From the NCBI GenBank assembly GCA_900539845.1, contig UQDP01000002.1, forward strand, positions 124,001-188,000: DNA of 64,000 bases. The letters are read 5' to 3'. Under the pieces are notes generated by a model that saw nothing but the letters and a program-made list of their open reading frames with translations, ran no database searches and had not been told where the DNA came from. Below are positions 35,153-44,778 of the stretch, one piece after another. Position numbers and translations under genes: made by a program. The DNA is from an uncultured Oscillospiraceae bacterium. Lineage in GTDB: Bacteria > Bacillota > Clostridia > Oscillospirales > Acutalibacteraceae. Within the stretch, counting starts at the first letter, position 1, and each line of letters opens with the position of its first letter.

Positions 35153-35982
35153 TTAACGTCCTCCGCCAAATCAATCACGAGCGGCAGCACACACAATACT
35201 GCCCAAAGGATCAGCGCCGGAGCGCTGAAAGCCGCAACATCAAGTGTTTGCGTATAGCTGAACTGAAAGCGGCCTGAAACATACGCCGCCGCCTGCGCTA
35301 TAAAAAGAATTATGAAAACGCCGGTCAGCACGGCGTCCGCGGCTCTGAAAACATACGGCGAATAATGGCGCCTTTTATTTTTGCCGAATCCGCGCGCACG
35401 CATCGTATCCGCCGTTTCTATGCTGCGCTCAAGACTTATGGAAACGAGCGCCGAAAAGCGCCGCAAAGTATTTTTCAGCCCCTTTGTTTCATTCCCAAGC
35501 CCCTGCTGACCTTCTTTGAGCTCACGCGCCGTTTGATTCATCAGCGGCACAAACCGCAGCACCATGGAAAAAAGGAGCACAAGATTCGGCGCGAAGCCGC
35601 CGAAAAGCGCTGTAAACTTATCGCTTGTTATGACTTCACTGTACGCCGAAAACCACACGATAACCGCCGCAAGCATAACGCCCGTGCACGCGCCGTAAGC
35701 GAGCGCCTCCAGTGAAAAATGAGTTGAGCCGACCGAGAAAAGCACGGTCGCGCCGTATCTGCAAAACAGCATGTTCAAAACCGCCACAAGCAGGATCAGC
35801 GGCAGGGTGAATCGCAGGAGCGACAGAAGCCGCCTGCCGCCGCAAAGCCGCAGATAATAAAGAAGCGCCGCAGCAAAGGAGACGGCAAGATGATACGGAT
35901 TTAGAAAAACAAGCGTTATGATGATTTCAAAAACAAAAAAAAGGAAGCAGACAGCAGGATGAACTTTAGAAAATCTATCCAT
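35125..35982 (-). CDS. ecfT: ECF transporter transmembrane subunit T
   Basis: The 285-residue coupling subunit has an N-terminal membrane bundle and the cytoplasmic coupling helices with the conserved Ala-Arg-Gly type motifs. One is SIETADTMRARGFGKNKRR, which contacts the ATPases. The start follows GGAGGGGCGGAT. It lies 68 bases after cobO. The gap holds a weak imperfect hairpin but no recognised riboswitch. Confidence 0.88.
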   Translation of the reverse strand: MDRFSKVHPAVCFLFFVFEIIITLVFLNPYHLAVSFAAALLYYLRLCGGRRLLSLLRFTLPLILLVAVLNMLFCRYGATVLFSVGSTHFSLEALAYGACTGVMLAAVIVWFSAYSEVITSDKFTALFGGFAPNLVLLFSMVLRFVPLMNQTARELKEGQQGLGNETKGLKNTLRRFSALVSISLERSIETADTMRARGFGKNKRRHYSPYVFRAADAVLTGVFIILFIAQAAAYVSGRFQFSYTQTLDVAAFSAPALILWAVLCVLPLVIDLAEDVKWRFLKSKI

Positions 35983-36050
35983 ATCCGCCCCTCCAAGTTT
36001 CTCCTTAATTCTATTAGACGCCTAAAACAGAGGCATCTGTGCAAATCGTT

Positions 36051-36533
36051 TTAATACTCAATTCCGCGGCGTGCCGCCGTGCCCGAATCAAACGGGTGGC
36101 GTTCCTTTACCATACGGGTGATATAATCCGCCCTCTCAAAAAGGTAATCTCGCCTGACATGCCCGGTTATAACATACTCCCTGTCCGCGCTGAAAGTGAG
36201 CGACCTTTCAAGATCTTCCCCGAGCAAAGTCAGCACATCCAGAAATTCATCCAGCACGATCACATCGGCGCTGTTGTCAAAAGCGTCCTTCACCGCGCTT
36301 TCCGCCCATAAAGCATAGCTTTTCTTTTCCGCATCGCTCATGTTAAACAGGAACGGCAGCTTTGCCGGATTTTCGTAAAACGCAATCTCACATTCGGCAA
36401 GCCTTTCGGATGAGGAATTATCCTTTAAAAAGGAATAAAACGCAACCTTTTTGCCTGCTCCGCAGGCACGCAGCGCAAGACCGAGCGCCGCTGTGGTCTT
36501 GCCCTTGCCGTCTCCGTAATAAATATGGATCAT
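36051..36533 (-). CDS. cobO: Cob(I)yrinic acid a,c-diamide adenosyltransferase (CobO/BtuR family)
   Basis: The 160-residue enzyme transfers the adenosyl group of ATP to cob(I)alamin or its precursor. It starts with the P-loop IYYGDGKGKTTAALGLALRA (residues 4-23) and has VIVLDEFLDVLTLL as Walker B region. The C-terminal KERHPFDSGTAARRGIEY is the hallmark of the family. Its ATG overlaps the mreB stop (ATGA), so it is translationally coupled to mreB. The ECF genes follow, suggesting uptake and adenosylation of a corrinoid in one operon. Confidence 0.9.
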   Translation of the reverse strand: MIHIYYGDGKGKTTAALGLALRACGAGKKVAFYSFLKDNSSSERLAECEIAFYENPAKLPFLFNMSDAEKKSYALWAESAVKDAFDNSADVIVLDEFLDVLTLLGEDLERSLTFSADREYVITGHVRRDYLFERADYITRMVKERHPFDSGTAARRGIEY

Positions 36534-37558
36534 CTGATTCTGACATCCTGTTTGGTCTGAAATCTGTAACCGTACTGGTCAAGAATATGCATTTTATTGA
36601 GCGCGATCATCGTGCCCTTTGACACACAAAGCTCCGCGCGGGGAGCAATCGTCACATCAAGCTCCAGCGCCTCGGAAAACATTTTGTCGATTCCGTAAAG
36701 CTCCGAACAGCCGCCGGTCAGGATAACGCCGTCGTTCGCGATATCCGCCACGAGCTGCGGAGTGGTGCGCTCAAACAAGACCTGCGCGGCGTTTGTAAGC
36801 TGCTCAAGCAGCGGTTTTAAGCATTCGTATATCTCATTTCCGCTGATCTCAACGGCGCAGGGCATGCCGGAAAACATATCCCTGCCCTTTGCGCGCATAT
36901 TGACATCCTCTTCCCTCGGCACAGCGCCGCCGACACGGTTTTTGATCTCCTCCGCCATACGCTTGCCGATGAGCACACCGTATTTTTCTCGCATATAGCG
37001 TGTTATCTCTTCATCAAAGCTGTTTCCGGCAACACGCAGGGTATCCGTCTGGCTCATGCTGCCCTGACTGATAACCGCCATATCGGTGGTGCCGCCGCCG
37101 ATGTCAATCACAAAAGCGCCTGTGGGCTGGAGCGGGTCGATACCTGCTCCGAACGCGGCGCAGAGCGGCTCTTCTATCAAGCAGACAGACCTTGCACCCG
37201 CCGTGATAATAACCGAAATGAGTGTGCGCCTTTCCACATCCGTCGCAAGGGCGGAGACCGCCGCCACAACACGCGGCTTGAATATGCTTTTTTTGATGAT
37301 TTTATTTATGAAGAACTGCACCATGCGGCAGGCGATATTATAATTCGTGATCGCGCCGCCCACTATGGGCTGGATAACGGATACGCCGCTCGGCTCCCTG
37401 CCCTCAAGATAATATGCGCGTCTGCCGGCGTAGAGTATCTTTTCCGTCTGCGTATCGTAAGCCACGTAGGACGGCTCATTCACCACAACGCCTTTGCCAG
37501 GCACGGAGATCACAATCGAGCTTGTTCCGAGGTCTATTCCCAAATCATATCCAAACAT
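36530..37558 (-). CDS. mreB: Rod-shape determining actin homologue MreB/Mbl
   Basis: The 342-residue bacterial actin begins FGYDLGIDLGTSSIVISVPGKGVVVNEPSYVA (phosphate 1 loop). It has FVIDIGGGTTDMAVIS (phosphate 2) and DGVILTGGCSELYGIDKM (adenosine loop), in normal order and length. It polymerises at the membrane and guides cell-wall synthesis. The ATG at 37558 (MFGYD) follows AAGGAATGACATTTTT and replaces a 32-codon upstream extension of poor quality. mreC and mreD are absent here, and cobO follows in overlap. Confidence 0.92.
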   Translation of the reverse strand: MFGYDLGIDLGTSSIVISVPGKGVVVNEPSYVAYDTQTEKILYAGRRAYYLEGREPSGVSVIQPIVGGAITNYNIACRMVQFFINKIIKKSIFKPRVVAAVSALATDVERRTLISVIITAGARSVCLIEEPLCAAFGAGIDPLQPTGAFVIDIGGGTTDMAVISQGSMSQTDTLRVAGNSFDEEITRYMREKYGVLIGKRMAEEIKNRVGGAVPREEDVNMRAKGRDMFSGMPCAVEISGNEIYECLKPLLEQLTNAAQVLFERTTPQLVADIANDGVILTGGCSELYGIDKMFSEALELDVTIAPRAELCVSKGTMIALNKMHILDQYGYRFQTKQDVRIR

Positions 37559-37625
37559 AAAAATGTCATTCCTTATATCAATATCGGATGTTGCACTGCC
37601 GCGCCCGATATAAATTTCTATATAA

Positions 37626-37654
37626 ATGTTACTGTAAAAGGCTGTTGTTGTCAA
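37626..37654 (-). promoter_or_regulatory. Probable promoter of mreB within the 3' end of recD2
   Basis: On the minus strand TTGACA (37649-37654), a 17-base spacer and TAACAT (37626-37631). The -35 is perfect and the -10 matches 4 of 6. It would give mreB and the cobO-ECF genes a start independent of recD2. Confidence 0.5.
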
Positions 37655-39860
37655 CCGTTAAAAAGTGAAGAAGCGCGCTGTATCGGCGGCTTTTTTTGTC
37701 GTTTTCCACCATTCGGCGCACTGCGCTCTCCTCGCCCACGAGCACGATGAGCTTTTTTGCCCTTGTAACGGCGGTGTAAAACAGATTTCTGTAAGCAAGC
37801 TTGGGCGGCGTGGCAAGCACGGGGATCACAACGCCGTCAAATTCCGAGCCCTGACTCTTATGCACAGTCATAGCATACGCAAGCTCAAGCTCTCCGATAT
37901 TCTGAACGGAATACATCGCCTCGCGGTCGTCAAAACGCACGTTTATAATATCGTTTGCCCTGTCGATACGGGTCAGAATACCGATATCGCCGTTGAAAAC
38001 GCCCATTCCGTTTTCATTCGATTTGAACCACGGAATATCGTAGTTGTTTTTCACCTGCATAACCTTGTCGCCCTCTCGCAGGGTGTAGCCTTTTGAAACG
38101 ATTTCCCGTTTGCCTTTTTCGGGCGGATTCAGCTTTTTCTGAAGCATAATGTTGATTGTCTGCGCACCGAGCTCGCCTTTTTTGCCGGGACAGAGCACCT
38201 GAAGATCGGAAATCGGATCCATTCCATAGGCAGACGGCAGACGGCGCGTGATAAGATCCACGATTTTTCTGCCGGCATTGTACGGCGCAGTTTCACGCAT
38301 CAGGAAAAAATCGGAATCTGCCGAATTTTCATCCAGAACAGGCATTTCGCCCTTAACAACACGGTGGGCGTTTGTAACGATCAGGCTCTGTATTGCCTGG
38401 CGGAAGATCTTGTCAAGCTGAACAACGGGAATCAGACCGCTCTTGATCAGATCGCCGAGCACATTGCCCGCACCGACGGGAGGAAGCTGATCTTTATCCC
38501 CCACCATAATCAGGCGCGCATGCAGCGGCAGCGCCTCAAGCAGGGAATCAAAAAGGAAAATATCCACCATGGAAAGCTCGTCAACGATAACGGCGTCCAC
38601 ATCAAGCGGATTTTTACGGTTGTGCACAAAAACAGGAAGATCGGAACCGTCCCGGTACTCCACCTCAAGCAGGCGGTGTATCGTTTTCGCCTCACATCCC
38701 GTAAGCTCTGTCATACGCTTTGCCGCTCTGCCGGTCGGTGCCGCAAGCGCCACATCGAGCCCCCTGTTTTTCATAAGGGTGATAATGCCTTTAACGGTAG
38801 TCGTTTTACCTGTTCCCGGTCCGCCGGTGAGTATGAGCAAACCTTTATTTACGGCAATCTCAATGGCTTCGCGCTGTTTTAAATCAAACTCAATGCCGTT
38901 CGCCTTTTCAAATGCATAGATCTCGCCCGGCGATATCTCGGTCTGCTGCGGCGGATAACCGACTGACGCCTTTATCCGCTGCGCAATCTCCGCTTCGGCA
39001 TTATATGCCGAAGGTGTGAACAGAAAATCTCTGCCGTCTATCTCCTCACGGAAAAGCTGATTGCAGCTCAGCGCGTCATCAACAGCAATCTCAGCAACAT
39101 CCTCCGGGCAGGAAAGATAGCTGCATGCTGTTTTTATGACCGAATTTCGCGGCAGGCAGGTGTGCCCGTTTGCAATATTATGCTCCACAATGTGAACGGC
39201 AAGAGACTGTGCGCGCAGATCCTGCGAAACAGGTGTCTCAAGCCCGTCCGTAATCTCCTCGGCACGCTCAAAGCTGTATATCCCTGCCGAAACAAAAGCG
39301 TAAGGATTCTCGTCAAACACCTCGGCAGCGTTTTCATGAAAAAACTTATAGGCATTGAATGCCTCTTTCTGAGTAAGTCCTTTTTTGGTAAGTTCGTTAA
39401 TGGTCAACCGAGAAGCGAATTTCTCTTTAAAGCTTTTTTGTATCTCGCGCGCCTTCGGCTTGCTTATGCCTTTTATTGATGCAAGGCGGTTGACATCGTT
39501 TTCAATCACATCAAACGACTCCGCCCCGAACTGCTCAACGATCTTAACGGCTGTAGCCTCGCGCACGCCTTTGATGATGCCGCTTGAAAGATAGCGCAGG
39601 ATTCCTGCGGCGTCCTGCGGCAGTGTTTCAGTCAGGGTCTCCGCTTTAAACTGTCTGCCGTAAGACGGATGAATACACCATCCACCGTATGCCTCGATCT
39701 GTGAACCGACGGCAAGCTGCGGAAAATGACCTACAACGGTAACGCCTTCATCACCGCTGAGTATTTCCATAACGGTATAGCCGTTTTCCTCGTTATAATA
39801 TGTAATTTCCTCAACGGCTCCCTTAATATGCTCAAGCCCTTTTTCAATCATAGTATTCAT
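37629..39860 (-). CDS. recD2: ATP-dependent DNA helicase RecD2 (RecD-like, without RecBC)
   Basis: The 743-residue SF1B helicase moves 5' to 3' on DNA and takes part in repair. The N-terminal part has the OB-like region and helix-hairpin-helix segments (YLSSGIIKGVREATAVKI and LASIKGISKPKAREI). The helicase core has Walker A LTGGPGTGKTTT near residue 350, AAPTGRAAKRM, VDELSMVDI, GDKDQLPPVGAG, and the C-terminal ELAYAMTVHKSQGSEFD and NLFYTAVTRAK. The start may be ATG 39860 or 39851; AAGAGAG precedes both and its spacing fits the second better. No recB or recC is near. Confidence 0.93.
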   Translation of the reverse strand: MNTMIEKGLEHIKGAVEEITYYNEENGYTVMEILSGDEGVTVVGHFPQLAVGSQIEAYGGWCIHPSYGRQFKAETLTETLPQDAAGILRYLSSGIIKGVREATAVKIVEQFGAESFDVIENDVNRLASIKGISKPKAREIQKSFKEKFASRLTINELTKKGLTQKEAFNAYKFFHENAAEVFDENPYAFVSAGIYSFERAEEITDGLETPVSQDLRAQSLAVHIVEHNIANGHTCLPRNSVIKTACSYLSCPEDVAEIAVDDALSCNQLFREEIDGRDFLFTPSAYNAEAEIAQRIKASVGYPPQQTEISPGEIYAFEKANGIEFDLKQREAIEIAVNKGLLILTGGPGTGKTTTVKGIITLMKNRGLDVALAAPTGRAAKRMTELTGCEAKTIHRLLEVEYRDGSDLPVFVHNRKNPLDVDAVIVDELSMVDIFLFDSLLEALPLHARLIMVGDKDQLPPVGAGNVLGDLIKSGLIPVVQLDKIFRQAIQSLIVTNAHRVVKGEMPVLDENSADSDFFLMRETAPYNAGRKIVDLITRRLPSAYGMDPISDLQVLCPGKKGELGAQTINIMLQKKLNPPEKGKREIVSKGYTLREGDKVMQVKNNYDIPWFKSNENGMGVFNGDIGILTRIDRANDIINVRFDDREAMYSVQNIGELELAYAMTVHKSQGSEFDGVVIPVLATPPKLAYRNLFYTAVTRAKKLIVLVGEESAVRRMVENDKKSRRYSALLHFLTVDNNSLLQ

Positions 39861-40083
39861 CTCTCTTGCTTAAAGATTGTACCATACTTACGCACAAAAA
39901 TAAAGGCAAAGCGCAAGCAATTTCACATGAAATTAAAAAAATTCCGCCCTATAACGAGTCTGAAAATATCAAAGAAATTACGATGTATGTAATGTTTGCA
40001 GCAATTAAAAAAATCAATTTTTCTTTAATTTTCAATTTAAACAACTGAATACTTAAAAGCAGCGATATTTTTTGCAAAAGCAC

Positions 40084-40111
40084 AAAAAAAGAGCAGTCTT
40101 TCGACTGCTCT
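40084..40111 (-). terminator. Terminator after tuf
   Basis: On the minus strand a perfect 9-bp stem (40103-40111 with 40090-40098, loop GAAA) is followed by TTTTTTTG. It ends the rpoB-to-tuf cluster, 17 bases after the tuf stop. Confidence 0.9.
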
Positions 40112-40127
40112 TAATGATTTGAGTTGA

Positions 40128-41324
40128 TTACTCGTCTACTTCTGTTACAACGCCTGAACCAACGGTTCTGCCGCCTTCACGGATAGCGAAACGAAGACCC
40201 TTTTCGATAGCGATAGGAGTGATAAGCTCTACATCCATAAGAACGTTATCTCCGGGCATGCACATCTCTGTGCCCTCGGGAAGAGTGATAACGCCTGTAA
40301 CGTCAGTTGTTCTGAAATAGAACTGGGGACGATAGTTGTTGAAGAACGGAGTATGACGGCCGCCTTCATCCTTTGTCAATACGTAAACCTGACCCTTGAA
40401 CTTGGTGTGCGGATGAATGGAACCCGGCTTTGCAAGAACCTGACCTCTCTGGATCTCTGTTCTCTGAACACCACGAAGGAGTGCGCCTACGTTATCACCG
40501 GCCTGAGTGAAGTCAAGAGACTTACGGAACATCTCAAGACCTGTGCAGACAGTCTTTCTGATCTCTTCTTTGATACCAACGATTTCAACTTCCTCGTTGA
40601 GCTTAAGAACGCCACGCTCTACACGGCCTGTAGCAACAGTACCACGGCCTGTGATCGTCATAACGTCCTCAACAGGCATAAGGAACGGAAGATTCTCGTC
40701 ACGCTCAGGAGTCGGGATATAGCTGTCAACAGCCTCAAGAAGCTCTCTGATGCAATCGCAAGCAGGATCGTCATTTGAAGCAGCGTTAAGAGCGTTAAGA
40801 GCGGAACCTCTGATGATCGGGATGTCATCGCCCGGGAATTCATACTCGCTGAGCGTATCACGAATCTCCATTTCAACAAGCTCAAGAAGCTCTTCATCGT
40901 CAACCTGATCAACCTTGTTCATGAATACAACGATGTAAGGAACGCCAACCTGACGGGCAAGAAGAAGGTGCTCTTTGGTCTGAGCCATAGGACCGTCTGT
41001 TGCAGCGATAACAAGGATAGCGCCGTCCATCTGAGCAGCACCGGTGATCATGTTCTTGATGTAGTCGGCATGTCCGGGGCAGTCAACGTGAGCATAGTGA
41101 CGTGTTTCTGTCTCATACTCAACGTGTGCGGTGTTGATTGTGATACCACGCTCTCTCTCTTCGGGAGCCTTATCAATATCAGCATAGTCCTCGAACTTAG
41201 CGTGACCTTCGTTTGCAAGATACTTTGTAATAGCCGCCGTAAGAGTTGTTTTACCGTGGTCAACATGGCCGATCGTACCAATGTTTACGTGCGGTTTAGA
41301 GCGGTTAAATTTTTCTTTTGCCAT
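40128..41324 (-). CDS. tuf: Elongation factor Tu
   Basis: The 398-residue GTPase delivers aminoacyl-tRNA to the ribosome. It has [14 protein letters not shown] (P-loop), [25 protein letters not shown] and [15 protein letters not shown], and a normal C-terminus with TFKGQVYVL near the middle and [14 protein letters not shown] at the end. The start follows TTAAGGAGGAAATTCCA. It has its own promoter at 41370-41398 after fusA. Only one copy is in the window. Confidence 0.98.
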   Translation of the reverse strand: MAKEKFNRSKPHVNIGTIGHVDHGKTTLTAAITKYLANEGHAKFEDYADIDKAPEERERGITINTAHVEYETETRHYAHVDCPGHADYIKNMITGAAQMDGAILVIAATDGPMAQTKEHLLLARQVGVPYIVVFMNKVDQVDDEELLELVEMEIRDTLSEYEFPGDDIPIIRGSALNALNAASNDDPACDCIRELLEAVDSYIPTPERDENLPFLMPVEDVMTITGRGTVATGRVERGVLKLNEEVEIVGIKEEIRKTVCTGLEMFRKSLDFTQAGDNVGALLRGVQRTEIQRGQVLAKPGSIHPHTKFKGQVYVLTKDEGGRHTPFFNNYRPQFYFRTTDVTGVITLPEGTEMCMPGDNVLMDVELITPIAIEKGLRFAIREGGRTVGSGVVTEVDE

Positions 41325-41369
41325 TGGAATTTCCTCCTTAAAAAATTCAATAGTAAAATTGTTATGATT

Positions 41370-41398
41370 ATTTTATCAAAGCACGAATAAAATATCAA
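41370..41398 (-). promoter_or_regulatory. Sigma-A promoter of tuf
   Basis: On the minus strand TTGATA (41393-41398), a 17-base spacer and TAAAAT (41370-41375), in the 99-base gap between fusA and tuf. The leader is about 40 bases. Confidence 0.7.
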
Positions 41399-41423
41399 GT
41401 GTTTTTAATAATTTTGTTGTTAA

Positions 41424-43517
41424 TTAATCCTTTTTTACTCTGGTAGAGATAATTTCTTCGGAAATGGACTTCGGTACAGGCTCATAGCCGTCCGGCTCCA
41501 TTGTATACTGACCGCGTCCCTGCGTCTTGGAACGAAGATCGTTTACATATCCGAACATCTCTGAAAGCGGAACGCGCGCGTTGATCTGCTTAGCGCCGGC
41601 TCTGTCTTCCATACCCTGGATCTGACCGCGGCGTGAGTTAAGATCTCCGATAACATCGCCCATGTAATCCTCGGGAACGATAACAGTAACCTTCATCATA
41701 GGCTCAAGGATGATCGGGTTTGCCTTCTTGGCAGCATCCTTGAATGCCATGGAACCTGCGATCTTGAAAGCCATTTCGGAGGAGTCAACCTCGTGATAAG
41801 ATCCGTCGTAAAGCTCTACCTTGATATCAACCATCGGGTATCCTGCAAGAACACCGCTCTTCATAGCGCCCTGGATACCTGCGTCAACAGCGGGGATGTA
41901 TTCCTTGGGAATCGCACCGCCGACAACGGAGTTGATGAATTCATAGCCCTTGCCGATACCGTTTTCGTCCACATTCGGTGACATACGGATCTTAACGTGG
42001 CCGTACTGACCCGAACCGCCTGACTGACGCTTATACTTCGTATCCGACATAGATTCTGCCTGAATGGTTTCTTTATAAGCAACCTGAGGAGCGCCGATAT
42101 TCGCCTCTACCTTAAATTCACGGAGCATACGGTCAACAATGATCTCAAGGTGAAGCTCGCCCATTCCGGCGATGATCGTCTGACCGGTTTCCTCATCTGT
42201 ATAAACCTTGAACGTGGGGTCTTCTTCAGCAAGCTTTGCAAGCGCAATGCCCATCTTTTCCTGACCCGCCTTCGTTTTCGGCTCAACCGCAACGCGGATA
42301 ACGGGATCCGGGAAATTCATGGACTCAAGCACGATCGGATGATCCTCGTCACACAGGGTATCGCCCGTTGTGGTGTTCTTAAGACCTACGGCAGCTGCGA
42401 TATCGCCGGCATAGACCTCTGTGATATCCTCTCTGTGGTTGGAGTGCATCTGAAGTATACGGCCCATTCTTTCTCTGTGGCCTTTAACGGAGTTATAGAC
42501 CTGAGAACCGGCGGTAAGAGTGCCCGAATATACACGGAAATAGCAGATCTTACCGACAAACGGGTCTGTTGCAATCTTGAATGCGAGCGCTGAGAACGGC
42601 TCGCTGTCTGAAGAATGGCGATATTCTTCCTCATCCGTTTCCGGATTTACGCCCTTGATGGATTCAACGTCCGTCGGAGCGGGCATAAAATCAACGATAG
42701 CGTCAAGCAGGGGCTGAACACCCTTATTTCTGTAAGAAGTGCCGCAGGTGATCGGAACCATCTCGCACTTACAGGTGGCTTTTCTGATGGTTGCCTTAAT
42801 CTCGTCAACAGTGAGTTCCTGACCGTCAAAATATTTTTCCATCAGTTCCTCATCCTGCTCCGCAACAGCCTCAAGGAGCTTTTCGCGGTATTCCTGAGCA
42901 AGCTCTTTCATATCATCCGGGATCTCTTCGCGGCGGACATCATTGCCCATGTCGTCATAATAGATCTCGGCGTCCATATTTACAAGGTCTACAATTCCCT
43001 TGAATGTGTCCTCGCTGCCGATAGGAAGCTGAATCGGAACAGCATTGCACTTAAATCTGTCTTTTACCATGTTCAAAACATTGTAAAAGTCCGCGCCCAT
43101 AATATCCATTTTATTGACATAGATCATACGGGGAACATTATAGTCATCCGCCTGACGCCAAACGGTTTCGGACTGCGGCTCTACGCCGCCCTTTGCGCAA
43201 AGAACGGTAACAGAACCGTCCAGAACGCGAAGGGAACGCTGAACCTCTACAGTGAAATCAACGTGACCGGGAGTGTCTATAATATTTATCCTGTGATTTT
43301 TCCAAAAACAGGTTGTAGCGGCGGAGGTGATTGTGATACCTCTTTCCTGCTCCTGCGCCATCCAGTCCATCGTGGCAGCGCCGTCGTGGGTCTCGCCGAT
43401 CTTATGATTTATTCCCGTATAATAAAGGATACGCTCGGTAGTTGTGGTTTTACCGGCATCAATGTGCGCCATAATACCAATATTTCTTGTTTTTTCAAGA
43501 GATACTTTTCTTGGCAT
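41424..43517 (-). CDS. fusA: Elongation factor G
   Basis: The 697-residue translocase GTPase begins with [27 protein letters not shown], then [15 protein letters not shown] (switch I) and [24 protein letters not shown]. The five-domain length is normal. The start follows TTAGGAGGATATT. It lies 26 bases after rpsG in the usual streptomycin-operon order. Confidence 0.98.
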   Translation of the reverse strand: MPRKVSLEKTRNIGIMAHIDAGKTTTTERILYYTGINHKIGETHDGAATMDWMAQEQERGITITSAATTCFWKNHRINIIDTPGHVDFTVEVQRSLRVLDGSVTVLCAKGGVEPQSETVWRQADDYNVPRMIYVNKMDIMGADFYNVLNMVKDRFKCNAVPIQLPIGSEDTFKGIVDLVNMDAEIYYDDMGNDVRREEIPDDMKELAQEYREKLLEAVAEQDEELMEKYFDGQELTVDEIKATIRKATCKCEMVPITCGTSYRNKGVQPLLDAIVDFMPAPTDVESIKGVNPETDEEEYRHSSDSEPFSALAFKIATDPFVGKICYFRVYSGTLTAGSQVYNSVKGHRERMGRILQMHSNHREDITEVYAGDIAAAVGLKNTTTGDTLCDEDHPIVLESMNFPDPVIRVAVEPKTKAGQEKMGIALAKLAEEDPTFKVYTDEETGQTIIAGMGELHLEIIVDRMLREFKVEANIGAPQVAYKETIQAESMSDTKYKRQSGGSGQYGHVKIRMSPNVDENGIGKGYEFINSVVGGAIPKEYIPAVDAGIQGAMKSGVLAGYPMVDIKVELYDGSYHEVDSSEMAFKIAGSMAFKDAAKKANPIILEPMMKVTVIVPEDYMGDVIGDLNSRRGQIQGMEDRAGAKQINARVPLSEMFGYVNDLRSKTQGRGQYTMEPDGYEPVPKSISEEIISTRVKKD

Positions 43518-43543
43518 AATATCCTCCTAACCTGATTATGGGA

Positions 43544-44014
43544 TCAATATCTGAAATGAGCAAAAGCCTTGTTTGCCTCTGCCATCTTGTGCGTATCATC
43601 ACACTTCTTAACTGCGCCGCCGGTTTTATTAACAGCGTCCATAATCTCCGCAGCAAGGCGTTCCTTCATAGTTCTTTCGGAACGCAGACGGGCGTAAGCC
43701 GTGATCCAGCGCAGACCGAGAGTCTGGCGTCTTTCAGGGCGAACCTCAAGCGGAACCTGATAGGTTGCGCCGCCGACACGGCGTGCCTTTACCTCAAGGG
43801 TGGGCATAACGTTTTCCATTGCGGCTTCAAAAGACTCAAGAGGATCGTTTCCTGTTTTTTCCTTAATGATGTCAAACGCACCGTAAACTATTTTCTGTGC
43901 AACACCCTTTTTTCCATCATACATGATATTGTTGATAAGACGCGTTACAAGCTTTGAGTTGTAAAGCGGATCGGGCAACACATCACGCTTAGCGATTTGG
44001 CCTCTTCTTGGCAT
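43544..44014 (-). CDS. rpsG: 30S ribosomal protein S7
   Basis: The 156-residue protein starts [20 protein letters not shown] and ends [13 protein letters not shown]. It nucleates the 30S head by binding 16S rRNA and, in other bacteria, represses its own operon. The start follows GGAGGGAAGCGAAG. The 139-base gap to rpsL holds no gene and no motif I recognise. Confidence 0.98.
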   Translation of the reverse strand: MPRRGQIAKRDVLPDPLYNSKLVTRLINNIMYDGKKGVAQKIVYGAFDIIKEKTGNDPLESFEAAMENVMPTLEVKARRVGGATYQVPLEVRPERRQTLGLRWITAYARLRSERTMKERLAAEIMDAVNKTGGAVKKCDDTHKMAEANKAFAHFRY

Positions 44015-44153
44015 CTTCGCTTCCCTCCTTCATAATTAATAATGAGTTCATAGGTACTCGGTTTTCCCGTGGAGTCAACAAGTAGGCTATACCGCATATA
44101 CATATATAGATATAAAAGGTATAAACTATTGTTTTTCCGATTGGGTATGCTGC

Positions 44154-44576
44154 TTATTTCTTTGCAGCCTTGGGCCTTTTTGCACCGTACTTGGAACGAC
44201 CCTGCATTCTGCCGTTTACGCCCTGTGTATCCAGAGTTCCGCGGATGATGTGGTAACGCACACCGGGAAGATCCTTAACACGGCCGCCGCGGACCATAAC
44301 TACCGAGTGTTCCTGAAGGTTGTGACCTACGCCGGGGATGTAAGCCGAAACTTCCATTCCGTTTGTAAGACGAACACGGGCGATTTTACGAAGCGCGGAA
44401 TTAGGCTTTTTCGGGGTAGCGGTCTTTACCGCAGTGCAAACGCCGCGCTTCTGGGGAGAGCAGTTATCGTTCATAACGTTTTTCTTTGTGTTCAGGCTCT
44501 TTAACAGTGCGGGCGCCTTGGCCTTTTTCTCAACAGACTTTCTGCCTGTTCTTACTAACTGGTTAAAGGTAGGCAA
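44154..44576 (-). CDS. rpsL: 30S ribosomal protein S12 (TTG start)
   Basis: The 140-residue decoding-site protein starts [21 protein letters not shown] after the initiator and has [19 protein letters not shown], with the lysine pair seen in streptomycin-sensitive strains. The start codon is TTG at 44576 behind AAAGGAGATATAAACTA; no ATG or GTG fits in frame before the upstream stop. The upstream gap to rpoC is about 200 bases with two hairpins, unlike the tight spacing within the rest of the group. Confidence 0.96.
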   Translation of the reverse strand: MPTFNQLVRTGRKSVEKKAKAPALLKSLNTKKNVMNDNCSPQKRGVCTAVKTATPKKPNSALRKIARVRLTNGMEVSAYIPGVGHNLQEHSVVMVRGGRVKDLPGVRYHIIRGTLDTQGVNGRMQGRSKYGAKRPKAAKK

Positions 44577-44601
44577 TAGTTTATATCTCCTTTCTGCAAT
44601 A

Positions 44602-44627
44602 TTTATGCGCGGTTATGTGCGCATAAA
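44602..44627 (-). promoter_or_regulatory. Hairpin just upstream of the rpsL ribosome site
   Basis: A perfect 9-bp stem (44619-44627 with 44602-44610, 8-base loop) ends about 15 bases before the AAAGGAG of rpsL. It could affect translation of rpsL or stabilise the processed mRNA end. It has no T-run. Confidence 0.4.
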
Positions 44628-44667
44628 CCGGCGTTCATACACAGTAAAAACGCCCGTTTACACGCAC

Positions 44668-44700
44668 ATATTGAGGCAGGCAGAAAGCCCGCCTCAATAT
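44668..44700. promoter_or_regulatory. Strong hairpin in the rpoC-rpsL gap
   Basis: Arms 44668-44681 and 44687-44700 pair over 14 positions with one A-C mismatch, loop of 5. On the minus strand there is no T-run after it, so it is more likely an mRNA processing or stability element than a terminator. Confidence 0.4.
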
Positions 44701-44778
44701 TTTGTGCATTTGTGCCAAAATAATAAAAATTATTTGTTGAATTTGCTGCTTTTGCTACTCACACAATTACCAAGTATA

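Noticed and set aside
35983..36050. Cobalamin riboswitch between cobO and ecfT
   Set aside because: The gap is 68 bases, far shorter than a cobalamin riboswitch, and holds only an imperfect 8-bp hairpin.
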